Assembly: GCA_009746045.1 (NCBI GenBank)
Contig: RPFO01000080.1
Span: 6,705,817 to 6,769,816 of the forward strand
Direction: 5' to 3'
From: Mesostigma viride
Lineage: Eukaryota > Streptophyta > Mesostigmatophyceae > Mesostigmatales > Mesostigmataceae
Length of the DNA stretch: 64,000 nucleotides
In this document: positions 54,990-64,000 of the stretch, one piece after another
How the letters are laid out: each line of letters begins with the position of its first letter
How positions within the stretch are numbered: the stretch's first letter is position 1
Notes under the pieces: model-generated
What the model was told of the DNA's origin: nothing
What the model saw: the letters and a program-made list of their open reading frames with translations, nothing else
Databases searched by the model: none
Position numbers and translations under genes: made by a program

Positions 54990-56460
54990 AACTACACTAC
55001 TCATCATGAATGCAAAACGCCTCCTCCGCTTGGGGGGAGGGGGCTTGCCCACAGGGTCGGGCGTGTGCGCCTTGACAATCTTCTTCCACCGCGTCTTGTC
55101 CTGCATGGCAGTCCAAAGACGGGAGAGAGAGTGGATGCGGTGCTCAAACTGGGCTGGGACCACTTAGGTCGTCCAGCAACACCTGGATGTAGTTCGTGAC
55201 AGGTTTCCCTACCCTTTTGGGAATGCCCTCGGGGCCAGGCCAGGTCAGAATATATGCCGCCCTGGCTGGCCAAGCCGCTGGGGGCCTGCCAGACCAAGGG
55301 CGGTGTCGACCTGGCTGGTGCTAGCAAGGTGTCCTACAAATGCTATCCTACGCTGCCTAATCTCGTCCGAAATACGAGGCATGCCATGATACAAAGACTC
55401 TGATGACGGACGCTCGGAAAACCCTACGTTAAGAAGAAGGACCTGTCGGAGCATCCTGTAAATTAACCGTGCCGTCTAGCCTAGCTGCCAGTTTGGGTGG
55501 GAGTGTCCACGCCTCGGCGCCATACGTGAGCACCGTGAGGACGAGGACCTTGAAGAGCATGCGTTTGCAATGCTCGCCCAGGCCCTTCGAGCGCCACTGA
55601 GTAGGTGTTGAGCGAACGGAGCTTGGCCCAGGCAAGGCCGATGCGGGTGTCCACATCGTCGGCAGTGTCAGGAAGCCAACTCCCCAACAGCTTGAAGCGG
55701 TCGCGGAACGGGACCTCCGTCCCGTCGAGCAGGCGCGGCAGCGGTGGTTTACTGGAGGCCCCAATCACCATCGCCTCAGTTTTGACACGAATCTCCAATT
55801 CCACCGTCCGCGCCTCCAGGCCCAGACAGTCCATATGCAGCCAGGTCTGAATGTGCTCGGGCCGGCGTGCGATGAGGGTGGTGTCATCCGCATAAATCAG
55901 GTCGGCAAGGCGGTAACCAGGTCTACGGTCTACCCCCGCCGTGCTCTTTCACGTTAAGGATGTCCAAGCCTGGCTCGAACCCCTTAAGAGCAGTAAAGCG
56001 CGCACGTGCCCGGCGCATGACGTGATCCACGACAATAATGAAGAGTTATGGGGACAGGACACAACCTTGCCACACCCCGTGGTTAAGGGGGAATGGTGGG
56101 GTGGTGCCTTCCGCAGTCCGCACTACTGCCTGTGAGCCCTCATACAGTCGGCGAATGGCAGCAATAAACGCAGGTGGTACCCGATCCAGAGCTAGGATGG
56201 CCCAAAGAGCCTCCCAGAGAACCGTGTCAAAGGCCTTGATATAGTCAACAAAAATGAAGACCAGCGGCAAACTGTCAGGGGGAAGGCGACGCACCTCCTC
56301 CATCAACCGGCGCGCGACAAACATAGCCATCCATGACAGTGTTACGACCACGACGGAAACCCATCTGAGACTCACCCAGGTGTGGGTCCAGCGCGGCGCG
56401 GAGCCTGTGCAGCATCATGCGCATGAAGACCTTCAGCACGGCGCATGTATAGCAGTTAAT
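54990..56460 (-). pseudogene. LINE copy C2, degenerate RT
   Basis: On the minus strand: FVDYIKAFDTVLWEALWAIL, GVWQGCVLSP, an IYADDTTL equivalent near 55895, FKLLGSWLPDTADDVDTRIG and LTYGAEAWTL, across several frames. The C-terminal end differs from copy A, so this is a related but separate family. Confidence 0.82.
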
Positions 56461-56524
56461 AACTTATTAATTAATTAATAATTAATAAAAAATAGTTGAT
56501 TAGATAGTTTAAAAAATTTAGTTA

Positions 56525-56955
56525 ATCTAGATAGTAGTTCCTAGTTACAGGGTTGTGGGCACCACGGCCCGAATCGATCGCTATGAATGCCGAAATGGGT
56601 CACACGCGGAGCCCCCACAGACTTGGGGGTGGTCTCCTTCATCACTACTTGCCAATTAAAGTTGCCATCTACTATCCTTCAGTTGAGAGCCATCTGCCTC
56701 CATACATCAGACAAACCAGGAGGCTGCCCGGGCGTGAGCCTATCCCGTCTAGTAGGGTAGCACATGTCCATGCCTAGCCTATCACGGAAAGTCCACAGAT
56801 GGCGGCCCGGCCGTGGGCGGCCTGGGGCACGCCAGGTGAGGACAAAACGCCCGGGCTGCCGGGCGGGCTTGGTTGGTGCCAGCTAGTCATACTGATGTGT
56901 CTATACCTGATCTGTGCGGGCCAGGTGCCCGGCTAGGCCCAGGCGCCTGTACCTA
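56525..56955 (-). repeat. Right arm of the inverted duplication
   Basis: Reverse-complement counterpart of 53455-53935. Uninterrupted here by the ATCC-bearing retroposon. Confidence 0.85.
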
Positions 56956-57420
56956 AGAATGTGGGAAACATATGGCAAATCGGCATACAAATCCTCACTG
57001 CTAATGTGCAAACCAAAGGGGATATTAAGTGCCTTGCGCGGCATCTTGGTGCATCATGACAGTGTCGATCGTCGAGTCGTTTCTCCAGCTCCTGCGTCAT
57101 CGTCCACTGGTCATGTCTCGACGCCGTAGGTCAGGATCGTCACAATGACGACCTTGAATGAAGAGGCCGGTCACGCTTGACAATCCGGGGTAGGGCGGGG
57201 TTGCTCTACTACGGTCAGCGGCGGGCCGGCGGTGGCCATGGAGTCATTGCCGCGCCCACGCCATGCCTGGCCGGTCGTCAGGTCGTCCTCGCAATCGGGA
57301 AGCCGCCAACTGCCGGCCGCCTATGCAGCAACTTCATGACGCGGCTTGGTGTTGAGTGTGGTTATAATATACTAGCTACAGTAAAACCTACATTAGCTTC
57401 GTCAAGTGCGGCAACCTAGG
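56956..57420 (-). pseudogene. LINE copy E, RT fragment (partner of copies B and D)
   Basis: The minus strand carries GCAGTTGGCGGCTTCCCGAT (the WLPDCEDD region of copy B) and VVILTILTYG, then the segment matching 51643-51699. Confidence 0.7.
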
Positions 57421-58579
57421 ACTGAATATCGGGCCGGGCATCACCAACTAGGGATGCCGCACTAATTGTCAGAATGACCTGAAAATTTGGGGCTGCATGC
57501 CCCCCTACCTGTAATATTTGAAAATATGTTATCATATGACATTATTCTATGTGTTCATGTTTTGTTTGTTTTTGGAAAAAAGTACTCTTTTGCGGGATAA
57601 ACCATCAATGTGTCCAAACATTATTATTTTGTGCTCAAAATTATGTAGAGTTTCTCGGAACTGAACTATGTTGAAATATGTGCTTTGCCCCCAATATCAA
57701 GAAGACAATATGTTTGCCCATTCTCCTAGGGAAAATACGCAAAAATAGCGTCTTTTCTATTTTTAGTGCATAACGGGCACCTGCCGGCTAGAGGTTGTCA
57801 CCCCACCCCCACCCCCCCCACCCCAAGTGGCTGGAATTTTTTTTTTCATCGTATTTAGTATGGTCCCCAATGATCATCATCCGTCGTGCCACTCATAGCG
57901 GTGCGTGATTGATCAGTTCATCATGTCCGGTGATTGATCAGTTGGATGTTTAGATTACTGCAGTTCAGTAGCCGCACATGATTGCTTTCCATAAAAGTGC
58001 AATTCATTAGGGGGTTTCATGTCCGGAAACGGCGTCATGTGTAGAAAACGGACTTGTAGGAGTTCGGAGTAAGGGCGGCTTTGATGTTGTAGCTGGATCG
58101 GGCTTGCCGACCTTGACGAGCCCTTGACGAGCCCTTGACGAGACCTTGACGAGCCCTTTACGAGAGCTGTCGAATAACGCCGTGTAATACAGTAAAAGTC
58201 CGTGATCGAGGGGGTGGGATGCTAGCCTACTACCGTTAAGTTGCGTGACCAAATTTTAGCAGTCGATCGCAACTTAACGCGGTAATAACTGTACCCACTT
58301 GCCTGGACTAATTATAATTGTTGTTGTTGTGTCCCACGAGTGGGAGGGCTAATTAATATCATTTTTTAATTTCCATCGTTGCGCACCTGTTGCGCATGCT
58401 TCATTAATTTCTAACGTTGATCGCGCACGCCCAAATACGTGGGTCATGCGCGGCCTGGGTCTAAGGAGACTGCAATCCATGAGCAAGTCTTGTTGCGGCT
58501 GGTAAGCCGGGAATTTTTATGGCGCTAGCAAAAGATGGTCGCGTGATCTCGCCGCGGGTTTGCATGTTCATTCGCAATT
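57421..58579. other. Intergenic; AT-rich, no gene seen
   Basis: Contains a C-rich tract near 57800 and a 12-bp tandem repeat (CTTGACGAGCCC, five units, 58107-58163). Presumably holds the promoter of the TIR gene, but no clear core element is visible. Confidence 0.5.
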
Positions 58580-59107
58580 ATGGATATGGAAAAGAAACGA
58601 GATATTGGACCTGAACCCCAAGCCCTGCAGGGTGGCATATCGGCCCTGTTCGATCTCCTGTCCTTGGAGGGCATCCGCGGCGACCACGACAAAGGGACAG
58701 CGTGGTTGAAAGCAGAGAAGGACAAGATTGATGCAATTAAGGACGTAAATGCAAGGGATGCCATTTTCTTATCTCATGCCCAGAGGGAGCCTCATCTAGA
58801 CGTCCGACGCACAAAGCGGCTGCTCGCCACATGTATTACCAGCCAGTACAGTAATGATGGGCCGGAGCCTCGTGGATATTGGGCGGATTGGGTGCGGCTC
58901 TATGATGACCGCACCGGGGTGGGCAGCCCACAAGATCTGTTCAAGTCGATCGACACCGGTATCCGCAAGTGTCGGAAGTTTGTGTGCTTCCTATCCCCTG
59001 AGTATCTAAAGAGCTGGGCCTGCCTGCACGAGCTCGCGCTCGCAACCAAGCTGCAGAAAGACATCGTGGTTGCCAGGGTCCAGGATGTCGGCAGGATTAG
59101 TTTTGAG
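58580..59107 (+). CDS. TIR gene exon 1: TIR domain
   Basis: 176 codons from ATG 58580. Strand A is AIFLSHAQ (61-68), the BB-loop region follows WADWVRLYDDRTGVG, and SPEYLKSWACLHELALATKL carries the Cys-x-x-Glu (Glu151) that in NADase-active TIRs is catalytic. Ends ISFE|GTACGT, phase 0. Confidence 0.87.
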
Positions 59108-62100
59108 GTACGTGTGTCCTCCACATCATAATAAATCCATCCGTTAGTTACCTACTGTTTTTAGCTCCAGTGCGTGTGTTCTACATGAGCCTCATTTCTG
59201 AACGCATCACCGGTGGACAAATAGGGTTGAAACAAGAGCCTGCCTTCGTACAGTTGCGTGCCCCTGTTGCGATCTCCGGCACAATCTATTTTGGCACAGG
59301 CTCAATCTGAATGCTCTACGCTCATCGCTTGCGCACTGTATTTTGAAGTTCAGAGCGTCACCTTAGTAGGTAAGCAAACATGGATAGGTGTTACATTCAT
59401 TCTGGTATATTATATTACATGCCTTCCGCTCGGTGATCTAGAAGCTTGCCTGGTCCTTCTCAGCCGGCGCTTTCTCTTTTCTTGATATAGCCTCTGCTTT
59501 CCTTGCACCCAACCACCACCTCGCACTTCTGGTTCCCTGGGTCCCTGGACTGCGTGCGTTCCTCTGCGTCCCCCCATCCCAGCATGGACACTAGACAGAA
59601 CCTGGGTTCGTTGCCTACCCACATGCACATGAATAAGTACATACTGTATACATGTGCTATGGTATCGAATAACACGAATAGCCAAATACTGACACCATGA
59701 AGCATAATTCGTGTGTGCAGTGCGATGTTTACAGACCATGATTTTTCGGCCTAGTCGCCGATTGTTCCTAGAATGGGCGACATCAAGTCATCAACTAGCA
59801 CCGCAAGGCCCATGCAATTGTCAGTGCAACTAAGTAGGAACAGCCACACTTTGACCTGTGTCGCAGGACAGTTGCCTCCTGCCCCCCACATTGTGCTTTC
59901 GTTGTTCAGGCTGGGTTTCTTATCGATCTCCGCAAAGCAAACGCAGTGCCTTCTGGTGCTTGGCACATTACAAGTCCCAAAAGGTGCTTGGCACATTACA
60001 AAACCGCCTCTTGGATCCTGATGCCTTGGGCCACCTACATGCTACAGTAGAACAGGCAAGTACAGGCAAGCCTCTCAACGTGAAGAAACTGTCTGGTATC
60101 GGATCTCATCATGCCGATGATCACAAGGGTCGGTTTCGTCAGTTCTGGTGTTATTGGGGCCGCCATCCATGCACCGACACAATATCCGTACCAGCATTAG
60201 CTAGTCTTGATGGTAGGGACTTGTCCCTGCTTTTGTGGAAGATCTTGTGTCGCTGTACAAGGATTTTTAAATGGAATGCCCAGCTGCTATTATGCTCCTG
60301 GAATTTCGAGCTCGGGAAGAACTGCTTTTTTATCTGAATGTGATGCGGATTGTGGTACTAGGTGTGAGGGCTGAAAATTCGACTTGGGTAAGAGAACACA
60401 AATGCTAATGACCTCTGTCCACTCATGTTTTGTCATCACATGTTTGCACTGTGGGGGTTGGGGTTGGGGGTGGGGGTGGGGGTGGGGTGGGGGTGGGGGT
60501 GGGGGTGGGGGTGGGGGTGGGGTGGGGTGGGGTTGGGGTTGGGGTTGGGGTTGGGGTTGGGGTTGGGGTTGGGGTTGGGGTTGGGGTTGGGGTTGGGGTT
60601 GGGGTTGGGGTTGGGGTTGGGGTTGGGGTTGGGGTTGGGGTTGGGGTTGGGGTTGGGGTTGGGGTTGGGGTTGGGGTTGGGGTTGGGGTTGGGGTTGGGG
60701 TTGGGGTTGGGGTTGGGGTTGGGGTTGGGGTTGGGGTTGGGGTTGGGGTTGGGGTTGGGGTTGGGGTTGGGGTTGGGGTTGGGGTGGGGGTTGGGGTTGG
60801 GGTTGGGGTTGGGGTTGGGGTTGGGGTTGGGGTTGGGGTTGGGGTTGGGGTTGGGGTTGGGGTTGGGGTTGGGGTTGGGGTTGGGGTTGGGGTTGGGGTT
60901 GGGGTTGGGGTTGGGGTTGGGGTTGGGGTTGGGGTGGGGTGGGGTGGGGGTGGGGTGGGGTGGGGGTGGGGGTGGGTTCAGGGGCGGGGATGGGGCGGCG
61001 GGGCGGGGCGGGGGCGGGGGTGGGGGCGGGGGCGGGGGCGGGGGCAAGGGGGGGGGGGGGGGGCGGGTATTTGAGCATGCAGGAAGTCTGGCACGGAGTG
61101 GAAAAGTACCAATTGCAGATCGACAAGACCGAGGTTGAGGCGGCCATTGCGCACCTCACGATGGGCACCTTGTGGCACACCTTTGATTGGAGCCAGTTGC
61201 AGGCCAGCAGGGAAGCATTCGTGGATAAAGTGGCACCCTTCCTGGAGGCCCTGGGTGCCAACTATTCAGATTGGGATGTGAGTGTTGTAAGAATGATAAT
61301 CAGGGAAATTTCAGCTCTGCTCGAATGCCTGCGGGGGGGGGAACGATGACCACTTAGTATGAGTGGTTGGGCCAGATTTTGATGTCATGGCAATGACTAA
61401 CGCAAGTTGCTGCAGACATGAGCACAAAATTGCATGCAAGGCCATGTCTGACACAGCACAGATCCGACGAACTAGGGTGCACCGTTGCCTCGCGGGGTGG
61501 CTGGATGCTGCTTAGGTAGTATAGCACAGTGTAGTATCGCATGAAGTCTGCACACAGCATATATACACGTACTTGCCTTAACTATATTCATTTGGGTAAT
61601 GTAACATTCATAACAAGTCTTGTGTAGGGAACAAGGATCTCATGGCTTTTGATGCAACGACAGTGTATAGCATAAGGCTGGCATCTAGCACGAGATTTAC
61701 ATAAGGCTCGTGGGGCACTACGTTATATGTTGCTTCAAGCTCCATGCCCCAAGTACCTCAGTATCTATTGATATAAAAGGGAATGTAACATTAATATCAT
61801 ATGCCATGCTTTAGATATGCCACGGCTGTCATAGTATCTATTCATGTAGCAGTAGGGGAATATAGCATAGAGAACGAGAAGCGATATTGCCACTGGTCGA
61901 ATGAAATTGTGCTTATCATGGCGTTCATTGCTCTGCTGACGGGTGCGATGGGGCCCGCTACCCAGGGGCTTGAAATGTGGGGCACTAGTACTTGGTGATG
62001 CTCGTGCCTCATGCAAAGTTTACCTGTGTGGTCTATCTCACGAGGCGGATAGCTGTCTGGAAGCAGACGTGCAATCGTTGCCGTGTGTACCTTTCATGAC

Positions 62101-64000
62101 CGCACACAGTTTACCCGTGTGGTCTATCCAGGATAGCAAGCTTCGCTTGTGGTGAGCACTCGTATGCTTGGTGTGTGGTGTGGACATCTTCCCAACCACA
62201 ACGCTGAAGAAACAGCACGTGTCCAAGGTCCTTGGTTCAAACCCCAATCTAATTGCCCGCGATTTATGCTGGCCATATGGATATATGGCTTTTTTATATT
62301 CACAGTTTTCCTTTATTTCTTTGCGCCCCCCTTCCCTCCTCTCTTCCCCTGTTTCTCATTCCTCCTTCCTCTCCTTCCCCTTTTTTCCTCCCTCTGTCCA
62401 CGTGCCCCCCCCATCGGTCCTCGCCCGCAGTTCCACGCGCAGCTCGAGACCAAATGCTCCGAATGGCTGCACGCAGGGCGGCCCGCGAAGCTGCTGATGC
62501 CCTGGGATGATGCCGAGAAGGCACGCGAGTGGGTCATCCATCGCCTCGCGCGGCCTGGCCAGAGGCCCCAGCCCACCCCGCTGCACAAGGAATTTATCTC
62601 CTGCTCGGAAACCAAGGAGAAGAAGCGAAGGCAGCGGGAAAAACGCTGGTATGCTGTTGGCTTTTTCGTATGCGCCATGGTCGCCATTGCCTTGAGCGCA
62701 CTGAGCATTGTCTTCCTCAAGGCCAAGCAGGACGCACAGGCGAGCCAGAGGGATGCCCTGCGACAGTTACGCAGGGCGCAGGTCGGGCAGCTGATGTCAT
62801 TGGTCTACACCACCACCAATTCCCCCTTGGAGCGGATCAAGGTCGCCACCGCCGCAGTCGACCTTGCCAGAAACTCATCTTCCCACCCAGACCTCTTCGT
62901 CATGAGCGTTCTGAACACCGTGATGCTGGACTTCAGCGCACTGCTGGCGTCAATGCCAGAACCATACCTGTCGCTGGGCCTCAATGTGAGCGGCATCGCC
63001 ATCTCTCCGGACGAGCGATACCTTGCTCTAGGGTACACCAGCGGGCATGTCGTCGTGCGGTACATGGGCTCAAGCCACGCCGGGTGGCTACGGTTGGGGT
63101 CCTCTACCCCTGTGACTGCACTCGCGTTCCATAGCCCCGAGGCGGGTACGCAAGGGCAGTTCCTGCTCGCATGGGGAGTGCCGGGTGGGGTTAAAATCTG
63201 GGATCTCAGGAACGTGTCGGCTGAGTATGACTACCTACTAGAGGATGTGGGTGTGACCCTCTCCCTGGGGGGGGCTGTCAACATGATTTCCTCGCAGTAT
63301 GCCGTCCACTCCTTGGAATTCTCGCGCACGGGCCTGTCACTGCTGGCATTGACCGATGCAGGGCTTCTTATCTGGGAATTTGACACTTCGACCGACCCCA
63401 TGGCAAATGTGACACCGGTGGCTGTGCCATGCCCCGTTTCCGACCTGCCCTATGAGTTTCGTGATTCCTCGCGCGCAGTGTACGGTACCTCGCGCACTCC
63501 GACCATCATTGTACAGTCATATGGAAGCCTCATGCTGCTCGGCAAGAATGCCTCGAGTAACGGCTGGCAGTACGCGGCACGCTTGGACCTGAGGGGTGAC
63601 ACCAGCCCAACGTCCGTGGTGCTCTCGCCCGATCTGCGGACGCTGGCGGCCGTGGTCGGTGACAGTGTGTATGTATGGAAGGCCTCCGCCACCCTGCAAG
63701 ATGCATCCAACGACCAGGCACTCACCCTGGACCAGGCGACAGACGGAGAGTGCCCCTTGGTCATGCCCCTACCCACAGGCTGGGGGCACACACTGGCATT
63801 CTCAACAAGCGGGCGGTATCTGCGGGCCTGGTGCCCGAATGTGGTGCGCATCTGGGACTTACATGGGCCACAGGTTTCTGATGGCCTCTCGCTGAGTCAA
63901 GCAGTTACCTTTGACGGGGTGGAGATCGTTAGGGCCTTGTTTGCACCATCCCACGACCACCTCGTCGCGCATTGGCCCGACTCCGGATTCTATTTGTGGG
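58580..64000 (+). CDS. TIR - linker - transmembrane - WD40 protein, 3' end beyond the window
   Basis: Assembled from exons 58580-59107, 61083-61277 and 62431-64000 (still open at the edge), all phase 0, giving at least 764 residues. Order: short N-terminus, TIR (residues 60-170), a linker (residues 177-305) with EW.....R...LL....D.E.A.EW and PLHKEFI.CS...RRQR, one transmembrane helix (about residues 315-338), a helical QLRRAQVGQL stretch, then at least five WD40-like blades. Bacterial TIR-TM-WD40 proteins, common in cyanobacteria and other multicellular bacteria, have this order and linker. TIR domains of this type can cleave NAD or signal; WD40 propellers sense or scaffold. No P-loop NTPase is seen. 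Likely a transferred bacterial gene that acquired introns, or an ancient shared family. Confidence 0.8.
60450..61068 (+). repeat. (GGGGTT)n array with GGGGGT/GGGGC edges, in the TIR gene intron
   Basis: About 65 GGGGTT units (60530-60935) flanked by GGGGGT and GGGGGC units and a G16-type run, ending about 15 bp before the next exon. The unit is the same as the Tetrahymena telomere repeat but is internal here. Confidence 0.96.
61083..61277 (+). CDS. TIR gene exon: linker, first half
   Basis: Acceptor GCATGCAG just after the G-rich array, 65 codons, donor GTGAGT, phase 0-0. GTLWHTFDWSQLQASREAFV matches the W.xFxx..xF segment that follows TIR in the bacterial proteins. Confidence 0.8.
62431..64000 (+). 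CDS. TIR gene exon: linker end, transmembrane helix, WD40 repeats (open)
   Basis: Acceptor CCCGCAG after a long C/T tract; 523 codons open to the window edge. FHAQLETKCSEWLHAGRPAK, then PTPLHKEFISCSETKEKKRR, then the membrane helix YAVGFFVCAMVAIALSALSI (about 62650-62712). WD40 blades include GIAISPDERYLALGYTSGHV, VKIWDLRN, LEFSRTGLSLLALTDAGLLI, LSPDLRTLAAVVGDSVYVWK and VVRIWDLHG. The basic run before the helix suggests the N-terminal side stays cytosolic (positive-inside). Confidence 0.85.

Noticed and set aside
59910-59980. Possible TIR gene exon reading AGFLIDLRKANAVPSGAW
   Set aside because: Good acceptor, but it has no donor in a compatible phase and the 59107 to 61083 join already matches the bacterial linker. 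An optional exon remains possible.
60450-61068. Chromosome end (telomere)
   Set aside because: The array is followed by an exon and by normal gene sequence in the same frame plan, so it is internal.
60425-61349. Long Gly/Trp, Gly/Leu and Gln/Pro frames
   Set aside because: Reading of the GGGGTT array in all frames. Only 61083-61277 is supported as coding, by splice sites and homology.

Overview
This is eukaryotic nuclear DNA from an intron-rich, repeat-dense genome. I infer an alga or other protist, probably green-lineage. The reasons are a plant (CURLY LEAF)-type Enhancer-of-zeste gene, three TGTAA words (the chlorophyte poly(A) signal) just downstream of it, nested LTR and LINE retroelements, and long microsatellites. 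The species cannot be fixed from the sequence. There are no rRNA genes, no intact tRNA genes, no CRISPR array and no prokaryotic operons.

Layout. 1-13230 is a three-level transposon nest. A LINE (RT and zinc-finger end at 10350-12840) was hit by a Ty3/gypsy-like element (3' LTR 9775-10347, 5' end outside the window). The gag of that element was then hit by a small non-autonomous LTR element on the minus strand (1846-4398, 5-bp TSD). 13748-40551 is one very large gene. I assembled it from 16 exons (one of them doubtful) with consistent splice sites and phases: an E(z)/EZH2 histone H3K27 methyltransferase of about 3,230 residues, against roughly 750-900 in known relatives. The extra length is low-complexity sequence between the MCSS Cys motif and SANT2 (mostly one 5.9-kb exon) and between CXC and SET. 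Most of its long introns hold a different tandem repeat. At eight exons an exon edge has been duplicated in tandem into an intron, nearly always the 3' end with its donor site. 41120-57420 is a graveyard of decayed LINE copies in both orientations, SINE-like retroposons with clear TSDs, an inverted LINE duplication and a 1.18-kb ATCC array. 58580 to the window end is the 5' part of a second cellular gene. It encodes a TIR - linker - transmembrane - WD40 protein whose architecture I know from bacteria, here split by introns, one of which holds a GGGGTT array.

How it fits together. The two cellular genes appear unrelated in function: Polycomb chromatin silencing, and a membrane-anchored TIR protein that may be an NADase or sensor. 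The rest is transposon biology. The strongest candidates for undescribed biology are the giant E(z) protein, its exon-edge duplications (a possible fossil record of intron growth), the bacterial-type TIR-TM-WD40 gene, and a 3' hairpin shared by two different retroposons. Several frameshifts in the transposon genes fall at homopolymers, so sequencing error has to be excluded before calling them decay.
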